A stretch of 64,000 nt of DNA from Piezodorus guildinii (GCA_023052935.1 CM041298.1:58646217-58710216); one strand, 5' to 3'; shown: positions 42,126 through 54,612, counted from the first letter of the stretch. A program made the numbers and translations. Notes: a model not told the origin generated them from the letters alone.

Positions 42126-43007
42126 CACACACAGTGAAGATATTAAAATACTGCTTTTATTATGAGAACATAATACACATTCTGAATACAATACACAGTG
42201 CTGAGGTGTTTGGGTGACTACAAGTGTACATTCCGAGGTCTCCTTCTATGACTGTGACACAAGTAATGTTACAACTAGAGTGATAAGTCTTTTTTTTTTT
42301 TCTTTTTCTAAGCACCATGAAATTTTAACACGAAAAAAACACATTTAAAAAAAAATGCAATTACCGATGTTGAGGAGGAGAAAAAAAATGACGAGAAAAT
42401 CTTGAAATTTTTTTTCCACCCAAAAGAAGTGAAAACGACGGAAAAGTTTCCATTACTCATCTCTAGAGCTTAGTAGTCCAAGTGACCAGGTGCTCTCCAG
42501 GGACTACTTTGTCCAAGAAGTTTTCATTTGGATTCTTGACAGGTATGTAGAGTTTCTGGAAACTTTCGCGAAAATTATTTTCTTGGAACTTTTGTATTTT
42601 TATCCCATTAGACAGCCTGGAGTAATTATTTTCTTCATAGAAAAAAAACATTAAGATATCAAATTCATTAAGTCGAAATAGTCATTAATACATATTGAAG
42701 ACTTTAAGTCATAAACTATAAAACGGACTGAATCGGAACGGGAATATTTACACAAATATTCATGTGTGTATTTACAATTAGACACATTAATAAACATACA
42801 TATAAATATTATTGCATACTAAATAGTTGACTGTTAATTGAATATGAAGTATGAGATAGTGGACAAAAATATTAGAAAATAGTAAATATATAGATTTGAA
42901 AATAGTCGGAAAGTAAATATTTTTCACTATTCTTTGTACTTTTAACGTAAATTTAAGCTACAGAAGCAGAAACTGACGTTGACTCAATAAACAAACTTAC
43001 ATATAAC
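42126..43007. other. Unassigned; includes a 62-codon minus-strand frame
   Basis: 42463-42651 (minus) encodes QENNFRESFQKLYIPVKN and ends EHLVTWTTKL. It is slightly GC-richer than its flanks but not recognisable, and has no supporting splice or repeat context. Confidence 0.25.
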
Positions 43008-43235
43008 ATAAATATGCTGATGGAAAATAGTGAGATCGTGAAAACTGTCAAATTCGGCTTTTAAACAGAAATACATATTTTAGTGTCTTCTGAGTACAAT
43101 TAATGAAGTACCTTGGTCAAAAATATGTGTGTAGTGAGTCTAGCTCTTAAAAAAAGTTGTAATATTGTATTTTTGATAGGTATAAAGATGTTACAGCCAT
43201 ATTTTCCATTAATATCGTCTTACCGAAATTAGCAA
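43008..43235 (+). repeat. TIR09 fragment (left part)
   Basis: GAGATCGTGAAAACTGTCAA, TTTTAGTGTCTTCTGAGT, GTGTGTAGTGAGTCTAG and AAGATGTTACAGCCATATTT follow family order. It stops where the SINE begins. Confidence 0.65.
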
Positions 43236-43244
43236 TTTATAATT

Positions 43245-43430
43245 TAAACGTCACTTTATGGTGCTGTGGCTAATCGGACGATGCTACAGTGAGATTCGCA
43301 TTCGAAGAACGGCATAACTCAGGATATTTAGCTTCCATTGATAAATCCTAGGTCACCATTCTGGTTTGAACCCATGTCCTTCGGCATAGAAGGCTGGTAT
43401 GCTAGCCACTAAACCATAGGTGACCCTTTT
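43245..43430 (-). mobile_element. SINE family 1, degenerate copy
   Basis: The minus strand has the head GGGTCACCTATGGTTTAGTGG (A-box-like), then ACATGGGTTCAAACCAGAATG (B-box-like) and the tail TGTAGCATCGTCCGATTAGC. The middle of the body is shortened relative to 55735-56022. Confidence 0.7.
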
Positions 43431-43769
43431 TTCATTAATTTTTTTTACCACCACAAATCCTTATATAAATATCACCCTTTATATAAATTTTATTTAAAAT
43501 ATCTAACCTTCTTATTTTTTCTTTACATAACTTCAATCTTACTCATTACTACCAGTAACTTCTTTCATATCTATCAATATTTTTTTCCTTTTTATTTATA
43601 TTTTTTTAAAAATAAAAAATGGTTACTGTATTGGCGTTACATAAAGACGAATTAAAATCAAATAAACATGCTTTAAGATGCCATATATTTGTGAAAAACG
43701 TGGAGAAAAACTATAAAAAATTCTCCATGATCTGTTAGCAACTATACTCTATATAAAGATCTTCACCTA

Positions 43770-43984
43770 CTAACTGTCAACGAACAGATTCGGACCCTCT
43801 ACAAACCTTTTCAACAACTTACACAGAAGGCTGAAAAGAAGTAGGATGAGGGACCTTCAGACCTAAATGCATAGTAGGAAGTACGCCAGGAAGGGGGCAT
43901 CTTTTCAACACCAGACCTTTCTCAAATGTGCTAATGGTCAACACTGATTGACAAGTGTGTATAAAAAAATTGAAGATAAATATA

Positions 43985-43985
<1 letters not shown>
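43770..43985 (+). pseudogene. Jockey family B C-terminal fragment
   Basis: AGAAGGCTGAAAAGAAGTAG, then GATGAGGGACCTTCAGACC, corresponds to the RRLKRSxMRDL ending of family B ORF2. It is followed by a short 3' UTR piece that runs into a TA microsatellite. Confidence 0.55.

Positions 43986-43989
<4 letters not shown>

Positions 43990-44052
<63 letters not shown>
43990..44052. repeat. (TG)n-(TA)n microsatellite
   Basis: Short TG block then about 60 bp of TA. Confidence 0.95.
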
Positions 44053-44054
<2 letters not shown>

Positions 44055-44364
44055 AACCTTGATTTCAAAAGGGAAGGTTATTGTGTAGTGCACACCATAC
44101 TTTATTTTATAAGGCAACATAACAGAGTTTCAGAGAATTGTACACTTGTTCTAAACAACCCTTCATTATTATCAAGTGAAACCTTAATAAACCTCTAATT
44201 TTCATCATCAGCAACAGTTAAATTACAGCGGAGTGTTTCTCATGTCAGGAGATTTAATAAAGTCTGAATCTCTTCGGTACTCTTCCTAATGAGAGCCTTA
44301 TCATAAAATGTTTGCCAAAACGGAAAATAAATACAATAAAATAAGCTTCTTTATTTATAATTTT

Positions 44365-44490
44365 TTTTAAATTTAAGATAACTATACGCCCGAGATATTA
44401 CAGGAACTTTTTCCTCGAAATCAGCTGATCAAAAATGGTACTTTATACTTTGCATTTTGCAACTTTTTACTGATTTCTCAATGACAAGTA
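44365..44490 (+). repeat. TIR09 internal fragment
   Basis: ATACGCCCGAGATATTACAGG, GGTACTTTATACTTTGCATT and TTTTTACTGATTTCTCA follow the internal landmarks of the family. Confidence 0.65.
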
Positions 44491-44615
44491 AAGTTTAGGA
44501 AAATCGAAAAAACATTTCATCATTTGTTTCAATGAATTACCCTTCTCTACTGCATGAATTACCCTTCTATGCAGTAGCAGGATTAACCCTTCTATGTACA
44601 ATCAAGACTTGATTT

Positions 44616-44644
44616 ATTACTTTCACTTACCTATATATATGGAA

Positions 44645-44721
<77 letters not shown>

Positions 44722-45300
44722 GGAAAGTATTGAGGTCGTAAAAAATGTTTGAATTCTAGTTTTCCCAGGAAATACAGGTATTAGGGTGCCTTGAGTCCAA
44801 AGAACTAGTCCGGCTAAAAGGTCTGTGTGTGGTAAGCCCTTCTCACAAACACTAAGTCGTTCTAAACTGAAAATCGATATTGAAGACAACAATACGCCCG
44901 AGATGTTACAGCAACATTTTCACCAAAATTCACTGACCGAAAATGTGATTAAATTCAGCTGTATCTATGTGAAATATAATGGGCTTGAATATCATGTTCT
45001 TTTAATTCTGATTGTAATAGTCTGGCAGAGCTTAAATGCAGATTTTAAAAATTTTCTTCTTTTAAAATACCTTCTTTCATTTTTAGATTCATCAAAAATA
45101 AGCATATCATTTTATTTAGGATTGATTAAAAACGGATAAATATATAAGTTAAGCGAATTCCTAAAGGAGAAAAGAGAAAAAATATTTTTTAATGCAATTT
45201 TTGTGTATTTGAACATAAAACAGAAATATAGGTGTATAATATACCATTGAAAAGATAAAGATAAAAAAATAAAAATGTTTCATAGAATATGATAGAAAAA
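44616..45300 (+). repeat. TIR09 repeat, copy with expanded TA run
   Basis: Left end ACTTTCACTTACCTATATATA, then ~70 bp of TA (44649-44718), AAAGTATTGAGGTCGTAAAA, TTAGGGTGCCTTGAGTCC, CGCCCGAGATGTTACAGC, CTGGCAGAGCTTAAATGC and ACCATTGAAAAGATAAAG. The right end is replaced by a family B Jockey fragment at about 45300. Confidence 0.85.
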
Positions 45301-45304
45301 AAAA

Positions 45305-46195
45305 ATCTCGGAGTGGGTCCCTCAAGAATAACAAGTTGTACATTGAAGTATTAAATAACCTGGCTCCACTGTACTTAATATACACATATGACTTACCGAC
45401 AAACGAAAACATCCTAACTGCGACATATGCCGACGACACTGCAATTGTTACTAAAAACACAGACCCTACACAGGCCAGTATGACTTTACAACATCACTTA
45501 GACTATGTACAAAACTGGTGTAGTCACTACATATTACATTTACACTTAGACATGGGACCTGCCCTCCAGTTTACATAGATAACCACCAAATACCACAATC
45601 AAACAAGTAACGTACTTGGGACTTATTTTTTTAACTAATTCACGTCAAGACTAAACGTAGAACTCTAAATTTTCGACTGAGACTATTGTATTCGATACTT
45701 CATAGACATTCTAAATTACCTATCAGACAGAAACTTAACGTATACACTTATTTATTAAAACCAATATAGACTTACGCCTGCCAAACAGACGGACCCGCTA
45801 AAAAGACCCACATACGTAAAGTACACACCTTTCAATCGCAATTTTTAAGACTGGCAACGAACTCACCACCATATGTCTCAAACGATACTCTTCATACTGA
45901 TTTACGTATTCCAACTACAACAAACCACATTCGATCGACTTACAAACGATTTCACGACAAACTAAATGGACACATAAACAAACTTGTACAAAACATGGCT
46001 ACAACCGACATACCATCCATCACTCGGCGTAGGCTGAAAAGGAGTTGGATGTGGGACCTCCTGACCTAAAAACATAGTTCTACTTAATGTCAGAAGGATG
46101 CACCACTGGGTGCTGTCTCCCTCATGCCTGCCCACGCCATGTTTCCATAGATTTTACCACATTTGCTGATTGTAATATTTTTTACAGGTGTAAAT
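45305..46195 (+). pseudogene. Jockey family B fragment (RT end to 3' UTR)
   Basis: Begins at the GVPQ motif (GAGTGGGTCCCTCAA) and retains the catalytic TYADDTAIVTK. Thumb sequences follow in changing frames and the end reads ITRRRLKRSWMWDLLT, with a stop at about 46068. The 3' UTR has TCTCCCTCATGCCTGCCCA and ends GTGTAAATAAAATG. Several frameshifts. Confidence 0.8.
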
Positions 46196-46615
46196 AAAAT
46201 GTTAAGTGATAAAAAAATGTATTGAATAATATGATATTTATGGCCAAAAGTGAAATTAACATTGTTATTATTTAAAATAATGAAATAAGAGAGAAGAAGA
46301 AATATTATACAGCAAAAAATAAAAAATGAAGTCTATTGAAAACGATGGTGTTGAACAGAATGAAAAATAAATGAATTGACAAACAATATATACATTTAAG
46401 CAGTAGGCTTTTTACTTATTTTCTTCATTCAAAAGTTATTTTAGTTATTATCCTAAATACTTAGGATTGCAATATCATAACTGTTAAGCGTCAGTTTAAG
46501 ATGACAGGTGTGAAGGATTATATGTGTGGAAGATAATATGTAGTAAAAATGAAGCATAAACTTAAGTAATTAGTCCACATAAGAATTGTGTAATGTTATA
46601 TCATTTAATCTAAAA
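46196..46615. other. No gene seen
   Basis: AT-rich sequence between two LINE fragments. Confidence 0.5.
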
Positions 46616-46619
46616 CATC

Positions 46620-46995
46620 ATACAGGATTGAGTTATGGGGAACCACCAAACCATCCAATTCTTACTGCGTTTAATCCTTGCAATCCAATATGCTCTTTAC
46701 TTTATCACCAATAGAATAATCTATAAAGACCTAAATATCGCATTAGTCGCAAATCTAACCCGAACTACATATACCTCCTGTAATTCCAAATTACCCGTCC
46801 ACTCCAACCCACTTGTCTGCAAACTCTCATTCCCATATATTCCTGATAATCCTCCGAGGTGGCTGAAAAGACGATGGCCTCGCGATTTACTACATTAAAC
46901 AAACATTGAAGTGCTACCTCTGAGTAGTTTCTCCACAAGTTTTTATATTTGAAAAAGCTGATTGTTGATAAAGAAAATAACACAGTGGCCTTATT
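46620..46995 (+). pseudogene. Jockey family A-like ORF2 C-terminus
   Basis: Begins at the YRIELWGTTK motif with frame changes. From 46720 it reads YKDLNIALVANLTRTTY and ends PDNPPRWLKRRWPRDLLH with TAA at about 46896. A short 3' UTR follows. 5'-truncated. Confidence 0.75.
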
Positions 46996-47267
46996 CTTTT
47001 GTTAAGGTTTTTTAGGCTTGGCCTTCAGTAAGGGTTTGATGAAAACGACACCTGGTAATCTTGCTGTCGAAGGTAGGTCTGAAGTAATTAACAGTGTTCC
47101 TCAAATTGGAGCATTTTCCTAAATTGGAAACGTTTTGCGCATCAACGATTTTTTAAATTTATATTAATTGATGTCTAATTTGTTTTAAGAACAATTTACT
47201 GAGACAAAAAAAAAAAAATTAAATAAATAAATATATATATATATATATTTATACAAAAGCAATTGTA
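46996..47267. other. No gene seen
   Basis: Unassigned sequence ending in a short TA run (about 47232-47250), next to which the following LINE lies. Confidence 0.4.
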
Positions 47268-47271
47268 ATAG

Positions 47272-47966
47272 GATCCCATCACCTCCTGAAAACAGTTCCA
47301 CATATCCCAACCCTATTCCTAAATAGTAATCCTATAAAGTTCCACCCGACTGTTAGAAACCTGGGAGTAACCTTCGACCAAACTCTATCCTTCAAAAATC
47401 ATATTTCCGAAATCTCCCGTCGAATCTTTTCAACCATAAAGCGACTATATTCCCTCCGTCACCTATTTCCGTATGAAACCCGAAAACTCCTCGTTACCTC
47501 TCTAATATTTCCCCACTTCGACTATTGCTGTACGGTATACGATGGTGTTTCTGGGGATCTCGAAGTAAAAATAAAACGCTTATTTAATTGCTTTGTCCGA
47601 TTCATCTTCGGGGTCTCCAGGTACGCCTCCGTGTCTCAATTTTATGGCGAGTTGAAGTGGCTTTACCCTTCCAATCGTCGCAAGTATTTCCTTGCGACAT
47701 TCCTTTACCAAATTATCCAATCCCGCCGTCCATCATACATTTTTGACCTCCTTCAATTCAAATCCTCTGTTCATCCTCGTTGTACACGCTCCAGGCCTTC
47801 GGATTTATACAGTACGGCCCACCGAACTGCACATTTCGACAGATCCTTTCTCATTCGATCCTCAATCCTATGAAATTCTATCCCTCCTTCCATCCGTCAC
47901 TCCAACTCTCTTTCAACCTTTAAATCCCGCATATTTAATCATTTAATGAATACCCAGGCTCAATAA
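47272..47966 (+). pseudogene. CR1/L2-like LINE ORF2 C-terminal third
   Basis: One frame from 47272 reads FHPTVRNLGVTFDQTLSF, FSTIKRLYSLRHLFPYET, SLIFPHFDYCCTVYDG, KIKRLFNCFVRFIFGVSRY, ELKWLYPSNRRKYFLA and TRSRPSDLYST, then a TGA at 47872-47874 where Trp is expected, then NSIPPSIRHSNSLSTFKSR and a final stop. This is the thumb/C-terminal region of CR1/L2-type ORF2 proteins ('IWNSIPxSIR...FK'). The RT palm and endonuclease are missing by 5' truncation. One nonsense codon was found and no frameshift. Confidence 0.75.
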
Positions 47967-48179
47967 AATTGTAAATAATTTATTATTATCATTATTTATT
48001 TTTTGTCACTGTTTTTGTTTTCTTCTTATTTGAATATGTCTAATTTTATGTAAGTCATTATTAACTTGTTAATATGTATTTAACTTACTCTAAGACTGCA
48101 AAGCACATTTTGTAAATTCTGTATTTTTTTATTCTAAAGGGACTTGTCCCAGGATAATAAAAAATTTATTTTATTTATT

Positions 48180-48180
<1 letters not shown>
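47967..48180 (+). mobile_element. 3' UTR of the CR1/L2-like LINE with hairpin and TTTA tail
   Basis: It ends with AAAGGGACTTGTCCCAGG (hairpin GGGACTTGTCCC) followed by ATAATAAAAAATTTATTTTA and TTTATTTATG. The hairpin plus short-repeat tail is a CR1/L2 hallmark. Confidence 0.65.
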
Positions 48181-48183
<3 letters not shown>

Positions 48184-48220
<37 letters not shown>

Positions 48221-48260
48221 TGTGTAGGTGTTTTTTGTGTGTGTGTGTGTGCGTGTGTGT
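48184..48260. repeat. (TA)n and (TG)n microsatellites
   Basis: TA run 48184-48213, then a TG run around 48234-48260. Confidence 0.9.
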
Positions 48261-49174
48261 AATTGTATTTAGTAATATTACATTCTGACACATAAGAGAC
48301 ATTGGTAATATTAATGAAACAAACAAAATAAAAAAAAATTAAATAAAACCTACATCAAAACAAAAAATAATAAAAATCTTTCACTGGTATACTTATTTGC
48401 GATATATTAATATGAATAAAAATTGTAATTTTAATGCGATATGTGTAATATTTTGTTATTTTAATACAACCTAAAACATTAATTTTGGAACAATGTTACT
48501 AACAAAAAAAAACATAAATAAAAATAAAAATGGCGTCTAAATGTGACCAACCCAACCCATTCCCCAGGGAGAGATGCAGGGCTGAAAGACTTTTTTTTGC
48601 AATAAGAAAAATATTACATAAAATAATCAAGATACCGTCCTTGGCCATGCAGTTTTATAAATATATATAATTTTAATTTTTGGTATTTTTATCTTCAAAA
48701 ATTAATAACAATGTAATATTGTTAAATGAATATTATTAAATTTGATTTGATGGTATTCTATTCTAAGAGCTCGCTGGACTACCTTCTTTGATCCTTTTGA
48801 GTATTAGGTAGAATAGGACGGGATAAAGATTTACAGAGTAGTAGACGAAATTGCGCCAGGACCTAATAACTTTAGGACGTACCTATTTTGTGTCAATTTT
48901 TTACAAAAGGATTATTGAGATCATTATGAATCTTTTTATTTGTGACTTTATAGGATTTTAGATTGCTAGGATTTTATTCAGGTGGAATTCAGATGTTTTG
49001 TGAAGTCCCCATTATGTATTTATTCATTAATTATGTATTAAATTATCTCCTACTAAGCCTTATAGTGTTAATGTATTGCCTTGCTTTTTGTAGATTTTTA
49101 TAAGTCTAGTCTAGTATATGTAATGATTAGTATCTAAAAGCGTTTTCATTTTTGTTTCCTCTACGTATTTCGTA
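48261..49174. other. No gene seen
   Basis: AT-rich. A more complex patch at 48530-48600 and another at 48760-48900 have no recognisable coding content. Confidence 0.45.
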
Positions 49175-49470
49175 TTCGCACCTGTCAGAATCGGACAATA
49201 AGCAAATGTGCTACATAAGATGAAAGCAGCAGACATGGTAAGCATGGGGAAAGAAAGTGGCTTGAATTAAGCAGAGGTCTTTCATCCAGCTTCTTTTTAG
49301 CTTTCTTCTAACAGATATTAAGTTGTTGACATAAACAGACTTATATTAGACGTCTATTTACTTTGGAATTGGGAATAGAGAGTTCGTATGTGCTGGTTGA
49401 CTATTGGTTTTTGTTAAATCTGTATGTACTGTATATTTGGGTAAGATATAAGTATATATGGGTTTAAAAA
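49175..49470 (-). pseudogene. Jockey family B C-terminal/3' UTR fragment
   Basis: The minus strand contains the ending RRKLKRSWMKDLC-like codons (AAAAAGAAGCTGGATGAAAG), preceded by degraded thumb sequence. The 3' UTR (CCCATGCTTACCATGTCTGC; TCCGATTCTGACAGGTG) parallels 57600-57700. Confidence 0.65.
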
Positions 49471-50599
49471 GGTAAGTACATGTATTGTGATTTTGAATGT
49501 TTTATTTATAATTTAAATATTTTTGTTTAAATATTATTACATTCTTAAAACTTAATAATAATAATAATCACTAGAACTAATTGCATCACGTTGTAGGGGA
49601 AAAAACCCGAAGCCAAGCAGCGAAAGTCAGCGCTGATCTTTTCACATTTCCCTGAGAGTTTTGTTACGGTGTCTCCTTTTATTAAATAGAAAATAGCAGA
49701 AAAAAACTTTTCCATAAAACAAAAACAAAAAAAAAAAATGATTTTCTTTCTTTTTTTTCACCTTCTTTCAGAAATAAATAAGTGATTAAATCTAAGATGT
49801 GCCATCGTTGTTAAAATATTTGATAATGTTGACATATAAACATCGAAAAATCAACATAATATATAAATATTTAGAATAATTTTTTTTAAAAATAATGTTT
49901 AAGATATAAATAGAAAGTTTCAAATGCAAAATCTAGACTGTTTAACAAAGATTTCTCATGAGTCTTTATCATATGGCTGCCTAACAGTTTCTCACCCCGA
50001 GCCAAAAAAAAAAAAGTGTATAATTATTATATATTATATAAAAAATTAGTCCTTTTCGGGCGTAACCCACCTCACCCACTCTAATATAGACAGTTAGACT
50101 TATGTTATCACGGACCGATTCATGCATCAGGAAGAGAGTTACGACATAAAAAAGTGTCTTTTTTAGTGTGGTTCTTTCAGTTACAAGTGACTTATTTCGA
50201 TTCCTATCCTTTTCAAAGGAGAATCGAGCCAAAAATGGAGGATTTCTTCCATTTTGAATCATACCCTGGTTAAAAAAAGATGTCAACTGTTAAGAATTTT
50301 TTCAACGAGAATGGCGACTTTAACCTAAAATAAAAAACAAAAATTAAAACAGTCCTTAAAATATGAAAATCGGTATATCATTTAGAATAGTAAAATTCAT
50401 CCTTTTCGGGCGTCACCCTTTGTCAAGAATTACACAAAATCGGACAAAATCTAAAGATATACTTTGACAGAAAATGGTAATCTAGTGCAGTTTGATGGTC
50501 TCTTAAATTTAGTAGTTTATTCTTTAGTATTTTTTTCTCTTTCAGTATTAATTTTTACCAGTTAGCTATAAAAGAAAATAACAGGAAATTATAACATAT
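49471..50599. other. Unassigned
   Basis: AT-rich. CCTTTTCGGGCGT occurs twice (about 50052 and 50401), perhaps two pieces of an unknown repeat. The 101-codon minus frame at 49981-50286 is not convincing. Confidence 0.35.
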
Positions 50600-50760
50600 G
50601 AGGTGGATCAGCAAGACTTTTCCTGAACAAAATCGACGCGCTGAATATTGAGGTAGAAGGTGTCTCATCCAGCACATTTTTAGTATCTTCTCCGTATTTA
50701 TAGACATGTTAGTTGTGGCCGGCTATAATTCTTATGATGAGCCTTTTTCTACGTCTGTGT
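50600..50760 (-). pseudogene. Possible highly decayed Jockey family B tail
   Basis: AAGGTGTCTCATCCAGCAC, then ATTTTTAGTATCTTCTCCG, resembles the complement of the RRLKRSWMRDL end. Few other landmarks. Confidence 0.3.
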
Positions 50761-52120
50761 AAGCTAGTATAAAAGTGATGTAATGTGTTTGTCGACCAAT
50801 AATCTCAAATACCCCGTCGTTACTAGAAAAACCTTAAACCTTTCAGACAGTCATGAAGGATTTTTTCAAAATAGTGAGATTTTAGTAGTAAAAAAAACAT
50901 GAAATGAAGCGATAAATTCTCATTATTAAGACCGTAAAATTTTGGAACCTAAGTTTTTAATTATAATTTTTTCTACAGAAATGAAAATTTACAAGAAACT
51001 TAAATCTTAGAGTTTTTACTGGACCTTTTTACTATTAGTCCTTTATTTTCTCGAGGAATGAGGATCAAAGTTTTAATCCCAATGTCTTATTTTAATTAAA
51101 TAATGTTTGAGATCGCGTAGGATTTTTTTTCTCACAGGAATAGTACGATAAGGCTGAAACGCTTAAGTTCCCATATTCCTTATTTTTTTTTTTATTAGTT
51201 TAAACTTATTATACATTTCGCATTATCAGTAATTGAAAGATATGACAACAATGAAAAATGATAATCAAATAAATTAAAAAAAAAAAGAAATATTTTTTCC
51301 GTGTCATAATAATTTTTTTCTCCAAAAAAGTTGAAGTAATATAATATCGTTTTCTGGATGATCCTCATACAAAAGGAGTTGGTCATTACAGTTAATATAC
51401 TAACAATATTAACAATATCACAAAAAAAAAATACAAAATTTAAAAAAACAAACTGAAGACTGTTTCAGACAACATGAATATTAAATACGTGTAAATAAAG
51501 CATACTTTTTGAAATTACAGACAAAAATGTAAAACGAAAAAAAAAAGCTAACAATAAACAAAATTGAGGGATTTAAAATATTCTGTTAACAAAATATAAA
51601 CCTTTCCATTATTATAACCTTGATATAAATTTGGCTAAAATAATATTATAAGTTATTATAAGAAAAAAATAAATAAAAAGAAAACAGACTTATTTCACTT
51701 AACTTTTTTGATAAAAATTAATGGGGTATTAATCAGAAAAACCATGTCTGATTCGTTAATTATAAATAATCTAATTTTTAGACTGCTCAATGTGTAGTAA
51801 AATATATCATTTAGTTACTACACATTGGAAGAAAAAAAATAATAGAAATAGTAATATATGTATATGTATGGAATGCTCTAGGGGATATAGAAATTTCAGA
51901 AATAATATTATTTAACAGAAAGAATAAGGAATCCTAATTATTCATATAACTAGTTAACTTTTTTTAATTTATTGTTTATAAAGGAAAAAACTTATTTTTT
52001 ATTTTTTTTTTTTTAAGTATGCCCAATATCTTTACACATATATAGGAGAACAATGACCAAATAAAATCAAGGACGAAATCTATAGGACTTGGTTCAAATA
52101 TATAACAGTAAACAGGAGTA
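50761..52120. other. No gene seen
   Basis: AT-rich, many homopolymer runs. No supported ORF. Confidence 0.5.
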
Positions 52121-52129
52121 CAATGACAT

Positions 52130-52460
52130 TCTTGGAAAAGCGGACTTAGACTGAGGTTCAAAGCGTCCCACGCTTTGTCCCTTGATCCGGAAAACTCAAG
52201 ATGTATCCCTTTGCGGTTTGTCGAACGTTATACTTCGTATTCTTACGACGGTTTCATGAAGGGAGTTTCGAAAGCGAAAATAATCAAGCCAGAAGAGGAA
52301 TCAAGGATTATGTCCTTACTCCGTCGGAACGGGAGACCAGGAATCAAGTGATGCAAACCGAGAAAATTGCTCGTCTCCGGGGGAAAAAAGGAAAGTAACG
52401 ACGTAACCGATTTAAAGGGAAACACGAGGAAGTTTTCACGCTTTAGAAAATAAAAAAAAA
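52130..52460. other. GC-richer patch with a 65-codon + frame
   Basis: 52201-52398 (+) would encode YPFAVCRTLYFVFLRRFHEG, then SFESENNQARRGIKDYV and SERETRNQVMQTEKIARLR, ending GKKGK. Composition and base content differ from the AT-rich flanks and the C-terminal half looks protein-like. I do not recognise it; it may be a fragment of a transposon or a processed pseudogene. Confidence 0.3.
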
Positions 52461-53189
52461 ATAAGTAAGTAATTGGAAACAATCACTTGCCCGTGTTTCC
52501 CAGTTTTTGTGTGATAACCAACGGTTTTGGGGATAACTCTTTTGTTATAGTAACCTAATACGATTTTTTCTGAGAGGAAGATCGTAAAATCAACTTTATA
52601 TATTGGAAAATAAATTTAGTTGAAGAGAGTTTCAATTAAAACTTTTTTTTTGTATTTTTTTTATTAATACAATTAAAAATTTTAGACGGGATTATTTCTT
52701 AAACTATAAATAACAATTTTAATTACCTAAATTTATATTATTGTTATTTAATTAATTAAATCATGGTAAGTTGAACATATCCTTCTAAATATCAACATAT
52801 ATTTTTTTTAACTTCGTTGAATATTCAGCAACGTTTCAGCAATTAGTCAGCACTTGAATGTTTATTAAATCCTATTATAGCTATATTAAAACTGGATTCC
52901 TTTTTTTTTTTTTTTCATATCCTCTGGTTTTATTTTTACACAAAATACAATACAAATATGATATGTACACATGACCCAGATATTTGTCCTTCTATTACCA
53001 GAAGGTATTCTAAGGAGGATTTCTATGCGCGCTGCATGCACTATTAACATTTACAAGGGCTTCTATGCCTTAATGTATCAATTACAAAATGGGAGGGACC
53101 ATTCTTCAAGTAAAACTGGATATTTTAATGCAATATTTTTTAATAGATTGAGGATTTATAATCAACGGTTGTGAAGATAGTAATAAGAA
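52461..53189. other. No gene seen
   Basis: AT-rich with T- and A-runs. Confidence 0.5.
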
Positions 53190-53811
53190 ATTTAAAAAAA
53201 ATTATTTATAGTTATTTACAACTGTATTAAACAACACAATAAGTAAATATGTAGAATGAAAAAAAAAGTCATGAAAATGTCTTGAGATAGAACTACCCAG
53301 TGGTAGCACTTAACTATTTTAAGGCAGTAGGTCCGAAGGCTATCTTCTTTTCAGTCGCCTTGGAGGGTTATCATGGATATCTAAGGAAGATGAATTACGG
53401 GCAAGTGGGTTTGTATGGGCAGAAAATTTAAAATGAAAAGAGGAATATCTATCACAGACTATGTCTGCAACAAATGTGATGTTTAGGTCTATGGAGAAGT
53501 TAAATTGTGACGAAATAAGGGGCATCAGGATTTTGCGAAGGATTTTAGATTGTAAGGACTGGATGCGGGAGGAATTAGATGGTTTCGTAGAGCCCCAAAG
53601 CTCTATTACATATGTTCAAATAGGTCTGATAATAATGATGTAAATGTGTCTTTTGTAATATACTGGAAGTTTTGAACGTTTGTCTAGTATGTGTTGTAGT
53701 AATCGATATCTTGGAGCAGTTTCTTGTCGTTTCAGTCTTGTGTGAGGATTCCAAGTAAGGCACAAGAAATAATTAGAATCAATTCTTCTTTTTTCTAGAC
53801 TGTCTCCTATT
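53190..53811 (-). pseudogene. Jockey family A-like ORF2 C-terminal fragment
   Basis: Minus strand: SSHKTETTRNCSKISITTTH (thumb, one frame), then after a frame change MPLISSQFNFSIDLNITFV and DIHDNPPRRLKRR. The conserved Trp codon is TAG. A short 3' UTR with poly-T on + follows near 53190. Truncated and frameshifted. Confidence 0.75.
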
Positions 53812-54330
53812 GGTTTATTATTTTCAATAATGAACCTTCGTAATCAACCAAACAAAAAAATAAATAAAAAATAACAAAGATTTGACTATATATACGCTTG
53901 TGACTCCGTTATTACCGAAGATATATAAACAGATGTATTATTCTTTTTTAAACATCAAACCGCGAATAATTATTTAAAAAAAAAAAAAGAGAAAGATTGA
54001 AATTTTACCAATGAATACGCCCATAACTCAGTTATTTTGAAGATTGAGAAAAATATATAGAGAATTTTTGAATCAGTAAACCGCGATAAACAGAAACACT
54101 TATCCTAATAAATAAATAAATACTAAATTATAAAATCAAATTTCCAACAAATTGAAAAAAGAATTATTGATATTGTTTTGGAACTGGCAGATATATAGGA
54201 TTTTGAAATTAACAATGGTGATATACCATTTTCCTTTTGATTATTTATTACTTTTCATATTAGTTAATTGCCTATTAACAACTACATAAACAGTTATACT
54301 GCTATATAGTTATTTGGAAATAATAAGCTA
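53812..54330 (+). repeat. Repeat R2 copy (internally shortened)
   Basis: Starts TTTTCAATAATGAACCTTCG, includes CCATAACTCAGTTATTTTG, GATTTTGAAATTAACAATGG, TGATATACCATTTTCCTTTT and ACTTTTCATATTAGTTAATT. It abuts the truncated Jockey. Confidence 0.6.
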
Positions 54331-54367
54331 ATCTGTGATTTTTCCCTTTTATGAATACTTTCTTCTG

Positions 54368-54612
54368 GGGTCACCTTTCGTGTCGTGGTCTTCTATGCCC
54401 AAGTTCACAAACTCTAACCTGAGTTTATAACCTGGTGTATAAATTCCGTTCTTCAGAAGAGACCTAAAATAGTAGTTCTGAGTCTGTGGCGCCGTGCCAG
54501 GTACTCGTAAATGATCCCTATCCTAATTAAACCTGGATAGTCAAAATGTAGGACTACCACTGTAGTATCATCAGATTAGCCAAAATAGCATAAAGTGACG
54601 TTAAGTAAACAA
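54368..54612 (+). mobile_element. SINE family 1, degenerate + strand copy
   Basis: Head GGGTCACCTTTCGTGTCGTGG, middle CCGTTCTTCAGAAG, tail GTGCCAGGTACTCGTAAATG, CCTGGATAGTCAAAATG and AGCATAAAGTGACGTTAAG, colinear with the complement of 55735-56022 and 43245-43430. Confidence 0.65.

Noticed and set aside
49981..50286. 101-codon minus-strand ORF
   Set aside because: Composition reflects AT bias; no motif, splice context or repeat support.
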